Origin: JANQQZ01 sp039187315
Lineage (GTDB): Bacteria > Planctomycetota > Phycisphaerae > Phycisphaerales > UBA1924
Direction: 5' to 3'
DNA: 64,000 bases
Assembly (NCBI GenBank): GCA_039187315.1
Contig: JBCCZQ010000001.1
Location: 1 to 64,000 of the forward strand
Below the pieces are notes generated by a model. It did not search any database and was not told where the DNA came from. It saw only the letters and a list, made by a program, of their open reading frames with translations. Position 1 is the stretch's first letter. Each line of letters begins with the position of its first letter. Positions 33,505 to 43,468 of the stretch are shown piece after piece. The translations under genes were made by a program, and so were the position numbers.

Positions 33505-35559
33505 ATGAAGGACGCACCTTCGACGGAGCGGCGGCGAGAGCCCCGCGGCTGCGCCAGATCGCGGCGGCAGATCGCGGCGTCCGCCGCCTGCATGCTGCTG
33601 GCTGTGGCATCCATCGTCGGCTGCCGGGGGGCGCCCGAACGCGCCGAGGTCACAACGCCTGAGGGCATCGTCTCGGGACCAGCAGCGCTGCGCGGCACGA
33701 TCGGACGCGATGCCACACTCCGGCGCGCCACGCCGACGTACGTGTCCGGCTACGGGCTGGTCGTCGGGCTCAAAGGCCGTGGTGCGACCGACGTGCCCGA
33801 CTCGGTCGCGGCAACGATGGAACGCGAGATCCTGACCCTGTCGGGCGGGCAGCTCGGCTTCGAAAACACGCCGTTCGACGGGCTGAGCCCGCGGCAGATC
33901 CTGCGGCACCCGGACACCGCCGTCGTCTTTGTTGAGGGCGCTGTTCCGCCGGGTGGGCCCGAGTCGATGCGGTTCGACGTGCGCGTCAGCGCGCTGCGAG
34001 GCTCAACAGCGGAGACGCTCGAAGGCGGCGTGCTCTGGACCACGCGGCTGCAGATCGGTCCGCCGATCACGCTCGGTGGACCCCAGACGGAGATCGTGGG
34101 CGAGGCGCGGGGCGAGGTCTTCCTCAACCCATTCGCCGAGCCGGGTCAGAGCGGGCCCGACAGCCGAACGGGGCGGGTGCTCGGCGGCGGCGTGCTGACC
34201 GACCCGCAGCCGCTCGAACTGATCCTCGAGAACCCGCTGCACTCGAGGGCGACGGCGATCGCACGGGCGATCAACCAGCGCTTCCCGACCGGGCCCCGCG
34301 GCGAGGGCACGACTGCGTTTGGCCGGGACGACCAGGTCATCCAGGTCTACACACCCGACGCCTATCGCACGCGGTTCGACGAGTTCGTCAACCTGCTGCT
34401 AGCAACGCCGATCAATCAGAACTTCCCGGAGGAACTGGCGCGACGGTATACGCGGGTGCTCGTGGCGCAGCCGGAACTGGCCGAGGAGCTGTCGTGGGCG
34501 CTCCGCGCGATCGGGCCGCGAGCCAAGGGCTTCGTGCGCGATCTGTACGACTTCCCGGAGCGGTCACCGAGGCTGGCCGCGTTGACCGTCGGAGCGCACC
34601 TCAACGATGAACGGGCGGCGGTGTTCCTAGAACGGCTCGCGGTGGAGGGCGATCGCGACGACCGGCTGATCGCGCTGGAACTGCTCGGCGTCATGAGTGT
34701 CGGCGGAGCATCGAACACGCTTCTGCGCGAGGTGGCGGGCTTCGGGGAGGACCTGACCGTGCGCGTCGCGGCGTATGAAGCGCTGATGAAGCGGGCCGAA
34801 CGTGAACGCTTCGGACGGCTCATCGAAGCGGAACGCGACCGGTTCGGCTCGAGACGATCCGCCCAGCCCGAACAGCTTGCGCTCGCGGCTGAGCTTCGCA
34901 TCCCGCCCGGCAACCCGCAGGGCGTGGAACGGATCAACGTGGGCGGGCGGTTCTCGCTCGACCTGCTGCCGTTCGGCGAGCCGATGCTTTACGTCACGCA
35001 GCAGGGCCGGCCGCGCATCGCGGTCTTCGGGGCACAGGCCGAGCTGGAACGCCCGCTGCTGGTCGATGCGTGGTCGAGCCGGCTGCTGATTACCGCGCAG
35101 GACCAGCGTGAGCCGATCCGGTTGCGGTACGAGACAGCCGGCGGCGAGCGGATCATCACCCAGCAGATCAGCCCCCGCCTGGCCGATCTGGTCATCTTCT
35201 TAGCGCGCGGCGCCAGCGCCTCGGACTTCGGCCCGGGCCTCGGGCTGAGCTACAGCCAGGTCGTGGGCGCCCTAGCGGCGATCGAGCAAGACGGGGGCAC
35301 GGCCGCGGCCTTTGCCACCGAGACCGACCGTCTCCGAGCGCTGCTGCTAGCCGCCGCGGACAGAAGGGTGACCGACCGGCCAGCGCTGCTCGATGACCCG
35401 AGCACAACAGTCGATCTGAACACGATCGGCGAGGGCGGCCTGGGAGAACGGGCCGCGCTCGAACCGGAGGATCGCCGCGACGCCGAAGAGGGCGCAGCAA
35501 GGCCGAGCTATGTCGTAGCGGTGCCGCGGAAGACCGAGTCCGGCGAGGACCCGGAGTGA
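33505..35559 (+). CDS. FlgI (flagellar P-ring)-like lipoprotein with C-terminal extension
   Basis: A 684-residue exported protein. The leader ends 'LAVASIVGC', a good lipobox. Residues about 70-290 match FlgI: 'VSGYGLVVGLKGRGATDVPD' and 'DTAVVFVEGAVPPGG' with the 'RFDVRVSALRGSTAETLEGG' strand, then 'AINQRFP'. FlgI proper is about 350-370 residues and builds the flagellar P-ring. Here a long extension follows: a helical, HEAT-like part (about 310-440), a beta-rich part ('GVERINVGGRFSLDLLPF') and a disordered tail. No flagellar gene is adjacent, so the role may be a non-flagellar periplasmic ring or scaffold. Confidence 0.7.
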   Translation: MKDAPSTERRREPRGCARSRRQIAASAACMLLAVASIVGCRGAPERAEVTTPEGIVSGPAALRGTIGRDATLRRATPTYVSGYGLVVGLKGRGATDVPDSVAATMEREILTLSGGQLGFENTPFDGLSPRQILRHPDTAVVFVEGAVPPGGPESMRFDVRVSALRGSTAETLEGGVLWTTRLQIGPPITLGGPQTEIVGEARGEVFLNPFAEPGQSGPDSRTGRVLGGGVLTDPQPLELILENPLHSRATAIARAINQRFPTGPRGEGTTAFGRDDQVIQVYTPDAYRTRFDEFVNLLLATPINQNFPEELARRYTRVLVAQPELAEELSWALRAIGPRAKGFVRDLYDFPERSPRLAALTVGAHLNDERAAVFLERLAVEGDRDDRLIALELLGVMSVGGASNTLLREVAGFGEDLTVRVAAYEALMKRAERERFGRLIEAERDRFGSRRSAQPEQLALAAELRIPPGNPQGVERINVGGRFSLDLLPFGEPMLYVTQQGRPRIAVFGAQAELERPLLVDAWSSRLLITAQDQREPIRLRYETAGGERIITQQISPRLADLVIFLARGASASDFGPGLGLSYSQVVGALAAIEQDGGTAAAFATETDRLRALLLAAADRRVTDRPALLDDPSTTVDLNTIGEGGLGERAALEPEDRRDAEEGAARPSYVVAVPRKTESGEDPE

Positions 35560-35788
35560 GCGTCCGAGAACCGGCCGGCCCGGCATCACCCGCAGGGAGT
35601 ATTTGGCCCTGAATCCGGCGAGATCCCGCTGCACTGGCCGATAGCTCTCCATTCCTACGGGCCATCCGTAGACTCGTAGGACGGACGCGCGGTCGCCGGG
35701 GCAGGACGCCAAAGCGAACGCCCATCCGGACTTGTGACGCCAAATACCGACGCACCCGTCGGGCCGCGGCAGGGAGACGCCACGACCC

Positions 35789-38700
35789 ATGCGACTCGCA
35801 TCGCTCGTTCTTCATGGCTTTAAGTCGTTCGCCGACCCGACGACGTTCACGTTCGATGACGACATCACCGGCGTCGTCGGACCCAACGGCTGCGGCAAAA
35901 GCAACGTTGTCGACGCGATCAAGTGGGTGCTCGGCGAGCGGTCGAGCAAGAGCCTGCGCGGCAAGGAGATGATCGATGTCATCTTCGCCGGCTCAGCGGG
36001 CCGCCCGCCCTCCGGGATGGCCAGTGTCGTCCTGGGCTTCGACAACCCGATCATCGACGCAGACGCCCCACTGCTCGAACTCGATACGGCCGACCCCATC
36101 GAGGTCGACGAGGACGAAGATCCGGAACAGGCCGAGGCTCAGCGCGAGGCCCGGCGGAGCGGCCGACGCAGGCGTGCGCTCCCGATCGATGCGGACCATG
36201 TCGCCGTCGAACGCCGGCTCTATCGCGACGGCACCAGCCACTACCTGATCAACGGCAGGCGTGTGCGGCTGCGTGACATCCGCGAGCTGTTCCTCGACAC
36301 GGGCATCGGGGCCGACGCCTATTCGATCATTGAGCAGGGCAAGGTTGACGCGATGCTGCTCGCGTCGCCGATGGAACGCCGCACGATCTTCGAAGAGGCC
36401 GCGGGCATCGCGCGATACAAGCAGCGCCGGATCGAGGCCTCGCGCAAGCTCGACCGGACCGAGGTCAACCTGACCCGCGCCCGCGAGCAGCTGGAATCGA
36501 CCGAGCGGCGGCTCCGGATCGTCAAGGGCCAGGCGGCTAAGGCCCGGCGGTACCAAGAGCTCGACGCCGAGTACCGCGCCATCCGGACGGCGCTCGCATT
36601 CGACCAGTACCACGATCTTCGCGAGCGGCTCGACGGGCTGACCAGCGAGCTGTCACAGCTCGAAGATGTGCGAGCCCAGACGCAGACGGCGACGGATGCC
36701 GCGGCTTCGCAGAAAGAAAAGGCCGAGATCGATCGCCAAGAGCTGGCGTCGCAGGTCAGGTCGCTCGACTCGCAGAGCCAGCGCGCCTCGCACGACGCGG
36801 AACAGGCAACGCAGCGGCGTGCGATGACACTGGCCGCCCTGGCCCAGACCGAAGCGGGCCTGGAACGCGAGACACGCGAGCTCGACGGCATCACCGCCAA
36901 GCTCGAAGCGGCCGAGGCTGAGCAGGCTGCACGCCGCGACACCGCCGCCGGCCTGGAAGAGCGGCTCGCGGACGCCGAACGGTCGATGTCCCAGGCGAGC
37001 GAAGCACGCGCGGCGGTGCTCGAGTCCGCGGCCGAGAGCAGGGCGCAGCTCCAGCAGTCCGAGGCCGCCGCGGCAGGCATGGCCCGCGAACTGGCGGCGG
37101 TGCTGGCCTCGATCGAAGCCGACGGCCGCCGCGCCGAGCAGCTCGAAGAAGCCGCTGATGAGGCTTCGCGCAAGCGCTCGGCACTCGCAGACGATCTCGA
37201 CCGGCTCACGTCCGATGCCGACGAGGCCGCGGCATCGGTATCGTCACTGGAGACCGGTGCTGCGGAAGAAGGTCGAGACCTCGCGGAGCTGGAACGCCGG
37301 GTCGCGTCGCTCGAAGCGGGCCGGGGCACGCTGGCCGAATCGGTGCGCGATCTGGAACAACAGCGGGCGCGGCTTGAATCCCGCTGGCAAACGCTCACTG
37401 AGATGGCCGAGTCACGAGTCGGGTTCGACGATGCGGTCCGTCGTGTGCTCAGCGATGCGAGTGGATCGGGTGTCTTCGGGGGCGTGATTGCGCCGCTGGC
37501 AGACCTTCTCGATGTCGATCGGGCGAGCGCCGGAGCCGTCGAGGCGGCCCTGGGCGACCGATTGCAGTCGCTGGTCGTGCCGACTCCGGCGTCAATCCCC
37601 GATAGCGCCGCCTTGGCCACGCTCGCCGGGCGTGTGCGGTTCCTGCCCGTTGTGGGCCCGCTCGTTGGCGCCGACTCGGACGACGCGGAGCCTGTACGCG
37701 AGCCCGTCGATGCGCAGCTGACGCGCGGGCGGATACGATCGCTGCGTACCAGCGTGCGCATCCGATCGGACAGCGTCAACGGTACCGATTATGAATCGCT
37801 CGAGCGGCTGCTCGACCGCTTGCTGGGCCGGACGTACCTCGTGGAAAGCCTGGAGTCCGCGTCGCTGCTACGCGCGGGCGTGCTGGGCGCATCGGCACGC
37901 CTGGTGACGGCTGACGGCTGCGTGCTCGAACCGGACGGCAGCGTGATCGCCGGCCCGGCATCGACCGAGAGCGAGGGCCGCGGCCTGCTCGAACGCCGGG
38001 CCGAGCTCGATGAGCTGACGATCAAGCTGTCATCGGCGACGGCTTCGCTCGACCGCGCCCGGGCCGAACTCTCCAGCATCGACCAGCGCGCGGGCGAGCT
38101 GAGCGAGCGAAGGGCCCAGAGCCGCACGCGTCTGGCCGAGCTCGAGCGTCGGCTCGCACGCGAGCAGGGGAGGCGAGAAAGGCTCGAGGCGGAGATATCC
38201 CGCGTCCGCGATGGCATCGCCGCCCACGAGGCGGACCTGGACCGGACCACGCAGCGGCTCGAGCACCTGCGGTCCGAGATCAGCCAGCGACAGGGCTCGG
38301 CGGCGCGGCTGGACGCCCTCCAGGACGAGCAGCGCAGCCGCGTCGAAGCCTTGCGCGCCGAGGCCGAGCAGCTCGAGCAGCGCGCAGCGCAGACGGGCGA
38401 GCAGGTGACGGCGGCACGCGTCGAGGCCGGGACCGTCCGGGAGCAGCTCAGCGCCGCGCGCCGCGAACTCGACAGGCTCAGCGAGGCCGCGGGGGACCTC
38501 GAACAACGGCTCGACCGGACACGGCAGCAGATCGAGGGCTCACGCGGGGCGATCGAGCAGCACCGCCACGCGTGCGCCGAGGCGGACGCGCAGATCGCTC
38601 GAGCGACCCATGACGCCGAACGACTCCGCGAGCAGGCCGAGGCGGCCGAGCACCGCCACGCATCGATGATCGAGCGGGTCGCGTCGCTCGACGCCGATCT

Positions 38701-39700
38701 CGCCGAGGCCAGACAGGCCTTCCAACGCGTCGAGCGCAACTGGCACTCGCTCGAAGTCGCTCGCAGAGAAGTCGAGGTCAAGCGTGAGCACCTCGAAGAA
38801 CGTGTGCAGGACGAGCTGTCGATCGACCTGATCGGTGAGTACGCCGATTACCGTGCCGTCATCGAGCCGGGAGACGTCGGGCTGCTCGAAGCCGAGGCGG
38901 CGTCTGCCGAGGCCGACTCGCTCCGCGGCGAGATGAAGAAGCTGGGCCAGATCAACCCCAACGCGATCGAAGAGGAGTCGCAGCTCGAGGGTCGGAACGA
39001 ATCGCTCATCGAGCAGGTCGCCGACCTCGATCGGGCCCGCGTGACACTGGCCGAGCTGATCGAGCGGCTCAACGTTGCCAGCCGCGAGCGGTTCGAGGAG
39101 ACATTCAAAACCGTCCGCGAGCATTTCGCCGGGCCCAACGGCATGTTCCGCAAGCTGTTCGGCGGCGGAAAGGCGGAGGTCAGGCTGATGCCGCTGGTCA
39201 AGGAGATCGACGGCGAGAAGGTGCAGACCGACGAGATCGACTGGCTCGAATCCGGCGTGGAGGTCATCGCCCGCCCGCCCGGAAAGGAACCCCGCTCGAT
39301 CAACCAGCTCTCCGGCGGCGAGAAGACCATGACCGCCGTGGCGCTGCTGCTCTCGATCTTCCAGAGCAAGCCCAGCTGCTTCTGCGTGCTCGACGAGGTC
39401 GACGCCGCCCTCGACGACGCGAACGTCGAGCGGTACACCAACGTCGTCCGCAGCTTCACCGACCGGTCGCACTTCATTGTCATCACGCACAACAAGCGGA
39501 CGATGCAGGCCGCCGACCGGCTCTACGGCGTGACCATGCAGGAACGCGGCGTCTCCAAGCGCGTTACCGTCAAGGTCGACGAGGTGCTCGAAGACGGCAA
39601 GCTCAAGGCCTCCGCCGCGAACAAGCACGAATCGGAGCCGAGCCTGCGCGGCGCTCTGGCAACGATGCGCGAGCAAGACACGTCGCCCGTCGAGGCCTGA
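35789..39700 (+). CDS. smc: Chromosome segregation ATPase SMC
   Basis: A 1,303-residue condensin subunit that loops and organises the chromosome with ScpA/ScpB. The N-terminal head has 'GVVGPNGCGKSNVVDAIKWV' (Walker A) at about 29-48. It also carries a lineage-specific acidic/basic insert ('EVDEDEDPEQAEAQREARRS' region) not present in typical SMC. Two long coiled-coil arms flank a hinge around residues 540-690 ('GVFGGVIAPLADLLDVD'). The C-terminal head holds 'NQLSGGEKTMTAVALLLSIF' and 'CVLDEVDAALDDANVERY'. It ends six bases from the convergent pyrD stop. The length exceeds the usual 1,150-1,200, mostly through the insert and long arms. Confidence 0.95.
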   Translation: MRLASLVLHGFKSFADPTTFTFDDDITGVVGPNGCGKSNVVDAIKWVLGERSSKSLRGKEMIDVIFAGSAGRPPSGMASVVLGFDNPIIDADAPLLELDTADPIEVDEDEDPEQAEAQREARRSGRRRRALPIDADHVAVERRLYRDGTSHYLINGRRVRLRDIRELFLDTGIGADAYSIIEQGKVDAMLLASPMERRTIFEEAAGIARYKQRRIEASRKLDRTEVNLTRAREQLESTERRLRIVKGQAAKARRYQELDAEYRAIRTALAFDQYHDLRERLDGLTSELSQLEDVRAQTQTATDAAASQKEKAEIDRQELASQVRSLDSQSQRASHDAEQATQRRAMTLAALAQTEAGLERETRELDGITAKLEAAEAEQAARRDTAAGLEERLADAERSMSQASEARAAVLESAAESRAQLQQSEAAAAGMARELAAVLASIEADGRRAEQLEEAADEASRKRSALADDLDRLTSDADEAAASVSSLETGAAEEGRDLAELERRVASLEAGRGTLAESVRDLEQQRARLESRWQTLTEMAESRVGFDDAVRRVLSDASGSGVFGGVIAPLADLLDVDRASAGAVEAALGDRLQSLVVPTPASIPDSAALATLAGRVRFLPVVGPLVGADSDDAEPVREPVDAQLTRGRIRSLRTSVRIRSDSVNGTDYESLERLLDRLLGRTYLVESLESASLLRAGVLGASARLVTADGCVLEPDGSVIAGPASTESEGRGLLERRAELDELTIKLSSATASLDRARAELSSIDQRAGELSERRAQSRTRLAELERRLAREQGRRERLEAEISRVRDGIAAHEADLDRTTQRLEHLRSEISQRQGSAARLDALQDEQRSRVEALRAEAEQLEQRAAQTGEQVTAARVEAGTVREQLSAARRELDRLSEAAGDLEQRLDRTRQQIEGSRGAIEQHRHACAEADAQIARATHDAERLREQAEAAEHRHASMIERVASLDADLAEARQAFQRVERNWHSLEVARREVEVKREHLEERVQDELSIDLIGEYADYRAVIEPGDVGLLEAEAASAEADSLRGEMKKLGQINPNAIEEESQLEGRNESLIEQVADLDRARVTLAELIERLNVASRERFEETFKTVREHFAGPNGMFRKLFGGGKAEVRLMPLVKEIDGEKVQTDEIDWLESGVEVIARPPGKEPRSINQLSGGEKTMTAVALLLSIFQSKPSCFCVLDEVDAALDDANVERYTNVVRSFTDRSHFIVITHNKRTMQAADRLYGVTMQERGVSKRVTVKVDEVLEDGKLKASAANKHESEPSLRGALATMREQDTSPVEA

Positions 39701-39706
39701 CGCGCG

Positions 39707-40651
39707 TCAGCCGAGTTCGACCCTGCCGACCAGGTCCGCAACGCACGACTCGCCCTGAGCCGCCACCCATTTGGCGAGGTCGCGGTTCAGTCGGATCGGT
39801 GCACGCGGGTTCGCGAACAGAGCCGTGCCGACCTGGCACGCGGAGGCGCCGGCGAGGATCAGCTCCGCCGCGTCGTCCCAGGCCGACACGCCGCCCACGC
39901 CGACGATCGGCACCTCGGGCAGCGCCCGGTGCACGAGGTGTACGAGCCGCACCGCGATCGGGTGGACCGCCGGTCCGGACAGCCCGCCGGTGACATTCGA
40001 GAGCACCGGCCGACGCGCATTGACGTCGATGGCCATCGCAGGCACCGTATTGGCGATGGTCAGGCCGTCGGCCCCCGCCTCGACCGCGGCCTGCGCGACC
40101 TCGACGATCCCGGGCTGCCCCACCGCGATCGGGCTGAGCTTGACCAGCAGCCTGGTTCGCGCAAGCACCCCCCGCACGGCTGCCACCAGACCGCGCAGCG
40201 CCTCCGGGTCCACGCCGAACTCTGTCCCCCCGTGGACGTTCGGACACGACACGTTGAGCTCGACGGCCGGCAGCGCTTCCACCGCGTCCATCCGCTCGGC
40301 GACGGCGGCATAGTCGTCGGCCGCGTTGCCCGCGATCGACCCGATGACGGTCGTCGGCACGCGACCGAGCCTCGGCGCGACCTCATCCACGAACCGCTCG
40401 ATCCCTGGGTTCGCCAGCCCGATCGCGTTGAGCATCCCCGCCTTGCTCGGCACAATCCGCCAAGTCTCGTTGCCCGGGCGCGGCTCACGCGTGATCGACT
40501 TGGTCACCACCGCCCCGATCTCGCTCAGGTCGAACGCGTCTCGAAGCTCGTCGGCGTACCCCGCTGTGCCCGCGGCGAGCACGATCGGCGAGGCGAGCTC
40601 GAGCCCAGCAACCGTGGTCGACAGGCGGGTTTGGCGGAGGGGATCCGGCAT
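39707..40651 (-). CDS. pyrD: Dihydroorotate dehydrogenase (class 1)
   Basis: A 314-residue FMN enzyme of pyrimidine synthesis, oxidising dihydroorotate to orotate. It has 'ASPIVLAAGTAGYADE' at the N-terminus, 'GAVVTKSITREPRPGNETWR', 'NAIGLANPGIERFVDEVAP' and the active-site Cys in 'VELNVSCPNVHGG'. Later come 'LLVKLSPIAVG', 'NTVPAMAID' and the FMN-phosphate loop 'IVGVGGVSAWDDAAELILAG'. The active-site Cys places it in class 1B, which would partner with PyrK, not seen here. The start is ATG 40651; the frame's further extension is not coding. It diverges from the TPR-YggX gene. Confidence 0.93.
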   Translation of the reverse strand: MPDPLRQTRLSTTVAGLELASPIVLAAGTAGYADELRDAFDLSEIGAVVTKSITREPRPGNETWRIVPSKAGMLNAIGLANPGIERFVDEVAPRLGRVPTTVIGSIAGNAADDYAAVAERMDAVEALPAVELNVSCPNVHGGTEFGVDPEALRGLVAAVRGVLARTRLLVKLSPIAVGQPGIVEVAQAAVEAGADGLTIANTVPAMAIDVNARRPVLSNVTGGLSGPAVHPIAVRLVHLVHRALPEVPIVGVGGVSAWDDAAELILAGASACQVGTALFANPRAPIRLNRDLAKWVAAQGESCVADLVGRVELG

Positions 40652-40711
40652 CGATCGCACGATAGAAGCCGGCGAAGCGTCATAGTGTTCACCCAGCAGG
40701 AAAGGAACCCC

Positions 40712-41347
40712 ATGGACCTCGAGACCCGCATCGCCCAGTTCGAGAAGATGGCCGGCGACGACCCGGACAACGACATGGCCCACTTCTCGCTCGGCGGGGC
40801 CTATCAGCAGGCCGGCCGCTTCGCCGACGCCGCCGAGTGCTACGTCCGCTGCTTCACGATCAACCCGGCGATGAGCAAGGCCTACCAGCTCGCCGGAGCC
40901 GCCCTGATCGCCGACGACCAGACCGAACGTGCCGGCCAGATCCTGCTCGAGGGCTACGTCGCTGCGGGTGAGCGCGGCGACCTGATGCCCAAGAAGGCCA
41001 TGGGCGACATGCTCGATCAGCTCGGGCTCGACAAGCCCGAGGTCGAGGAGAAAAAGCCCGAAGCCGCCGACGGCTCCTTCGTCTGCCGACGCACCGGCAA
41101 GCCCGGCACCCAGTTGCCCCGCCCACCTTTCAAGGGCCCCATCGGCGAGTGGATCCACCAGAACATCTCGAAGCAGACCTTCGACGACTGGATCGGCCAG
41201 GGCACCAAGGTCATCAACGAGCTGCGACTCGACCTCTCACGCGACCAGGACAGCGAGACCTATGACGCCCACATGCGCGAGTTTCTCGGCATCGATGACA
41301 TGATGTACCAAGAACTCACGGGGCAGAAGCCGCCCGCCTCGGTCTGA
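40712..41347 (+). CDS. TPR / YggX (Fe(II)-trafficking) domain fusion
   Basis: A 211-residue protein of two parts. Residues about 1-95 are tetratricopeptide-like helices ('DPDNDMAHFSLGGAYQQAGR' and 'AAECYVRCFTINPAMSKAYQ'). Residues about 125-205 match YggX, the small protein that protects against oxidative damage and traffics ferrous iron. The match covers the Cys in 'SFVCRRTGKPGTQLPRPPFK', then 'IGEWIHQNISKQTFDDWIGQ' and 'INELRLDLS'. YggX itself is about 90 residues and free-standing; the TPR fusion looks lineage-specific. AAAGGA before the ATG is the likely ribosome site. Confidence 0.82.
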   Translation: MDLETRIAQFEKMAGDDPDNDMAHFSLGGAYQQAGRFADAAECYVRCFTINPAMSKAYQLAGAALIADDQTERAGQILLEGYVAAGERGDLMPKKAMGDMLDQLGLDKPEVEEKKPEAADGSFVCRRTGKPGTQLPRPPFKGPIGEWIHQNISKQTFDDWIGQGTKVINELRLDLSRDQDSETYDAHMREFLGIDDMMYQELTGQKPPASV

Positions 41348-41365
41348 GCACTGAGAACAGCACGC

Positions 41366-42337
41366 CTAGGTTCCAAGCATGCCCTGGCGGCGGAGGGTGC
41401 CGAGCAGTAGTTCCTCCAGCGGGGTGTCGGTTGAGACCAGCGTGTGCGTGATGCGCCGAGACCGGCAGAAGTCGCGCAGGCCATCGATGTAGCCCTGCAC
41501 ACGTCGGCGGTAGCGCTCAAGAAGCTCCGCCGTGACCGTGATCTCGGCGTCGGGCCCCGACTCGGCATCGCTCAGACGCAGGTCACCGACGAACCGGTCG
41601 CCCTCAGCCGCGGGGTCGATCTCGCCGGGTGACAGCAGCTGCAGCACGGTCGTGTCGAACCCGCCGTGGGCCGTATTCGCGAGCAGGCCGATCCCCTCTT
41701 GGTAGCCCTCGCGCGCGAGGCAGTCGGAGATGAGCACGAATACTCCCTTGCCGGTGCGCTCGCGGGCTGCTCGGCGAAGGGCGGCGGTCAGTACCGAGCC
41801 GCTGGGTGCTTTGGCATCGAGCGACACGGCGCGTTCGAGGCTCTCGAGCAGGAACGCGCTCGCGGCCTGGAGCCGACGGCGCCCTCGCCCGGGGGCGAGC
41901 GATGCGTAGCCCAGGCCCGTCCCGAAGCTGGCCATCCCAACGCGGTTGTTGCCGACCAGCCCAACGTGTGCGAGCGCCATCGCCAGCCGGTGCGCGTAGA
42001 TCAGTTTCGAGGGCATCCCGGCGTGCATCGAAGGCGAGGCGTCGACCACGATCGTGACGGCCAGATCCTCCTCTTCGCGGAAGAGCTTGAGGAAAAGCCT
42101 GTCCATGCGGGCGTAGACATTCCAGTCGATGTGGCGCAGGTCGTCTCCCGGCACATAGGTTCGATAGTCGTCGAACTCGACGGACGTCCCTCGCCGCTTA
42201 CTGCGGCGCTCGCCCGGCAGGGCCCCCGGGAACATCTTGTGGCTCTTGATGTCCAAACGGTCGAGCCGGCCGGCGAGCTCCGGGGACAGCAGCGACTCGC
42301 GGTCGGTCGGCACGGGCTCGGTGGATCCGTGGATCAT
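41366..42337 (-). CDS. DUF58 / VWA-like domain protein
   Basis: A 323-residue protein of the DUF58 family. The hallmark 'GTSVEFDDYRTYVPGDDLRH' followed by 'IDWNVYARMDRLFLKLFREE' is present, then a von Willebrand A-like fold with 'TIVVDASPSM' (a DxSxS-type metal site). Such proteins commonly work with MoxR AAA ATPases and with batABCD operons, in stress or metal-enzyme maturation; none of these lies beside it here. ATG 42337 is preferred over the upstream open frame. It diverges from the coiled-coil gene by 64 bases. Confidence 0.85.
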   Translation of the reverse strand: MIHGSTEPVPTDRESLLSPELAGRLDRLDIKSHKMFPGALPGERRSKRRGTSVEFDDYRTYVPGDDLRHIDWNVYARMDRLFLKLFREEEDLAVTIVVDASPSMHAGMPSKLIYAHRLAMALAHVGLVGNNRVGMASFGTGLGYASLAPGRGRRRLQAASAFLLESLERAVSLDAKAPSGSVLTAALRRAARERTGKGVFVLISDCLAREGYQEGIGLLANTAHGGFDTTVLQLLSPGEIDPAAEGDRFVGDLRLSDAESGPDAEITVTAELLERYRRRVQGYIDGLRDFCRSRRITHTLVSTDTPLEELLLGTLRRQGMLGT

Positions 42338-42401
42338 GCTCGCCGGTACAGTAGACTCGGGAACCCCTTGGTCAGGGGCCCCGCCCGGATACGGAGACGG
42401 C

Positions 42402-43310
42402 ATGCGACATCGAGCAAGCAGCCCCAGCGACACGCGTTGCCTCCTGTGGATCGTCATTGCTACGCTGGCCGCTTCGGCCATCGGAGGTGCGGCGAAGGCT
42501 CAGGAGACCGTGAGCATCCGAGAGCTGATCGCCGAGCGGGATGCTCTGCGCGACCAGCTGTTCGAAGCGACGGCCCGCATCGAGCGTCTCGAGGCCGAGA
42601 TCGCCACGCTCCGGAGCGAACGACGCGGGCTTCGCTCGCGGGTGTTCGACGCCGAGCGGGTGCTGACAGCCCTGCGACGGGAGCTCGGCGGACCCGATGA
42701 CCCCGTCGAAGATACCCAGCGGGCCGCGGTGCCAGAGGATGCGCTCGCGTCGCCGGCCTCGCTGCTGCGCACGCTCCGTGCGATGTACTTCGACGCGATG
42801 CGCGGCACACCGGACGGCACCGCCGAGGAACTCGCCGAGTACCGCCAGGCCGTTGCGCTCTGGTGCCGGCTGACCGCGCGATCGCTCCGCGGCAAGCGGA
42901 CGTGGCTCGTCGGTTTCGAGGACATGGTCCCCTTGCGCAATGAGCGGGCCGTCGCGCGGCTGACCGTCTACGACGAGCAATCGGGGCTGCCGATCGGCGA
43001 ATCCGTCGACATCACCGTCCCCGCGCGGTTCGCTCAGCGCCTGGCGAGCGACCCGAGATTCGACCGCTGGCTGCTCACCGCCGTGGTCATCGCCAGGCCG
43101 GCCTACAGCGACGGGCGCGCCACGCGAGGCGTCTTCGAGTTCCCCCCGTTCATCGGGCCATACGCAGAGTTCGGTTTCGAGCTCGACTGGGTTGCCGTTC
43201 GCGGCTGGCGTCCGGGCCAGACCGTGCTGACCGAGCCAGACGAAACCTCCGAGACACAAGAATCGGATCATGAAGTCGTGAATCCGGACCCATCGCCGGC
43301 CGGGGACTGA
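42402..43310 (+). CDS. Secreted coiled-coil protein of unknown function
   Basis: A 302-residue protein starting at ATG 42402. A signal peptide ends near 'SAIGGAAKAQE'. Residues about 40-90 form a coiled coil ('LIAERDALRDQLFEATARIE' onward). The rest is an alpha/beta domain with 'LLRTLRAMYFDAMRGTPDGT' and 'WLVGFEDMVPLRNERAVARL', and ends with acidic disorder. No family recognised. The signal peptide suggests a periplasmic place. It is followed by a 158-base gap before htpX. Confidence 0.65.
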   Translation: MRHRASSPSDTRCLLWIVIATLAASAIGGAAKAQETVSIRELIAERDALRDQLFEATARIERLEAEIATLRSERRGLRSRVFDAERVLTALRRELGGPDDPVEDTQRAAVPEDALASPASLLRTLRAMYFDAMRGTPDGTAEELAEYRQAVALWCRLTARSLRGKRTWLVGFEDMVPLRNERAVARLTVYDEQSGLPIGESVDITVPARFAQRLASDPRFDRWLLTAVVIARPAYSDGRATRGVFEFPPFIGPYAEFGFELDWVAVRGWRPGQTVLTEPDETSETQESDHEVVNPDPSPAGD

Positions 43311-43468
43311 CGAACTGGCAGCCGACCGCGCCAACGTGCCCGATCCGACGCATCGGAAAAGGCCCGAAGGCATCCCGCACGATCGTCCGGCCGAGCGGCA
43401 ATCGGCACACGCTTTGCCGACGAATGATCCGGTACAGCACCTGTGCACGGACGTGCGGAAAGGCCGAC

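Noticed and set aside
33362..33508. 48-codon frame ending in an ATGA overlap with the FlgI-like gene
   Set aside because: No ribosome site and no coding character; the overlap is probably chance.
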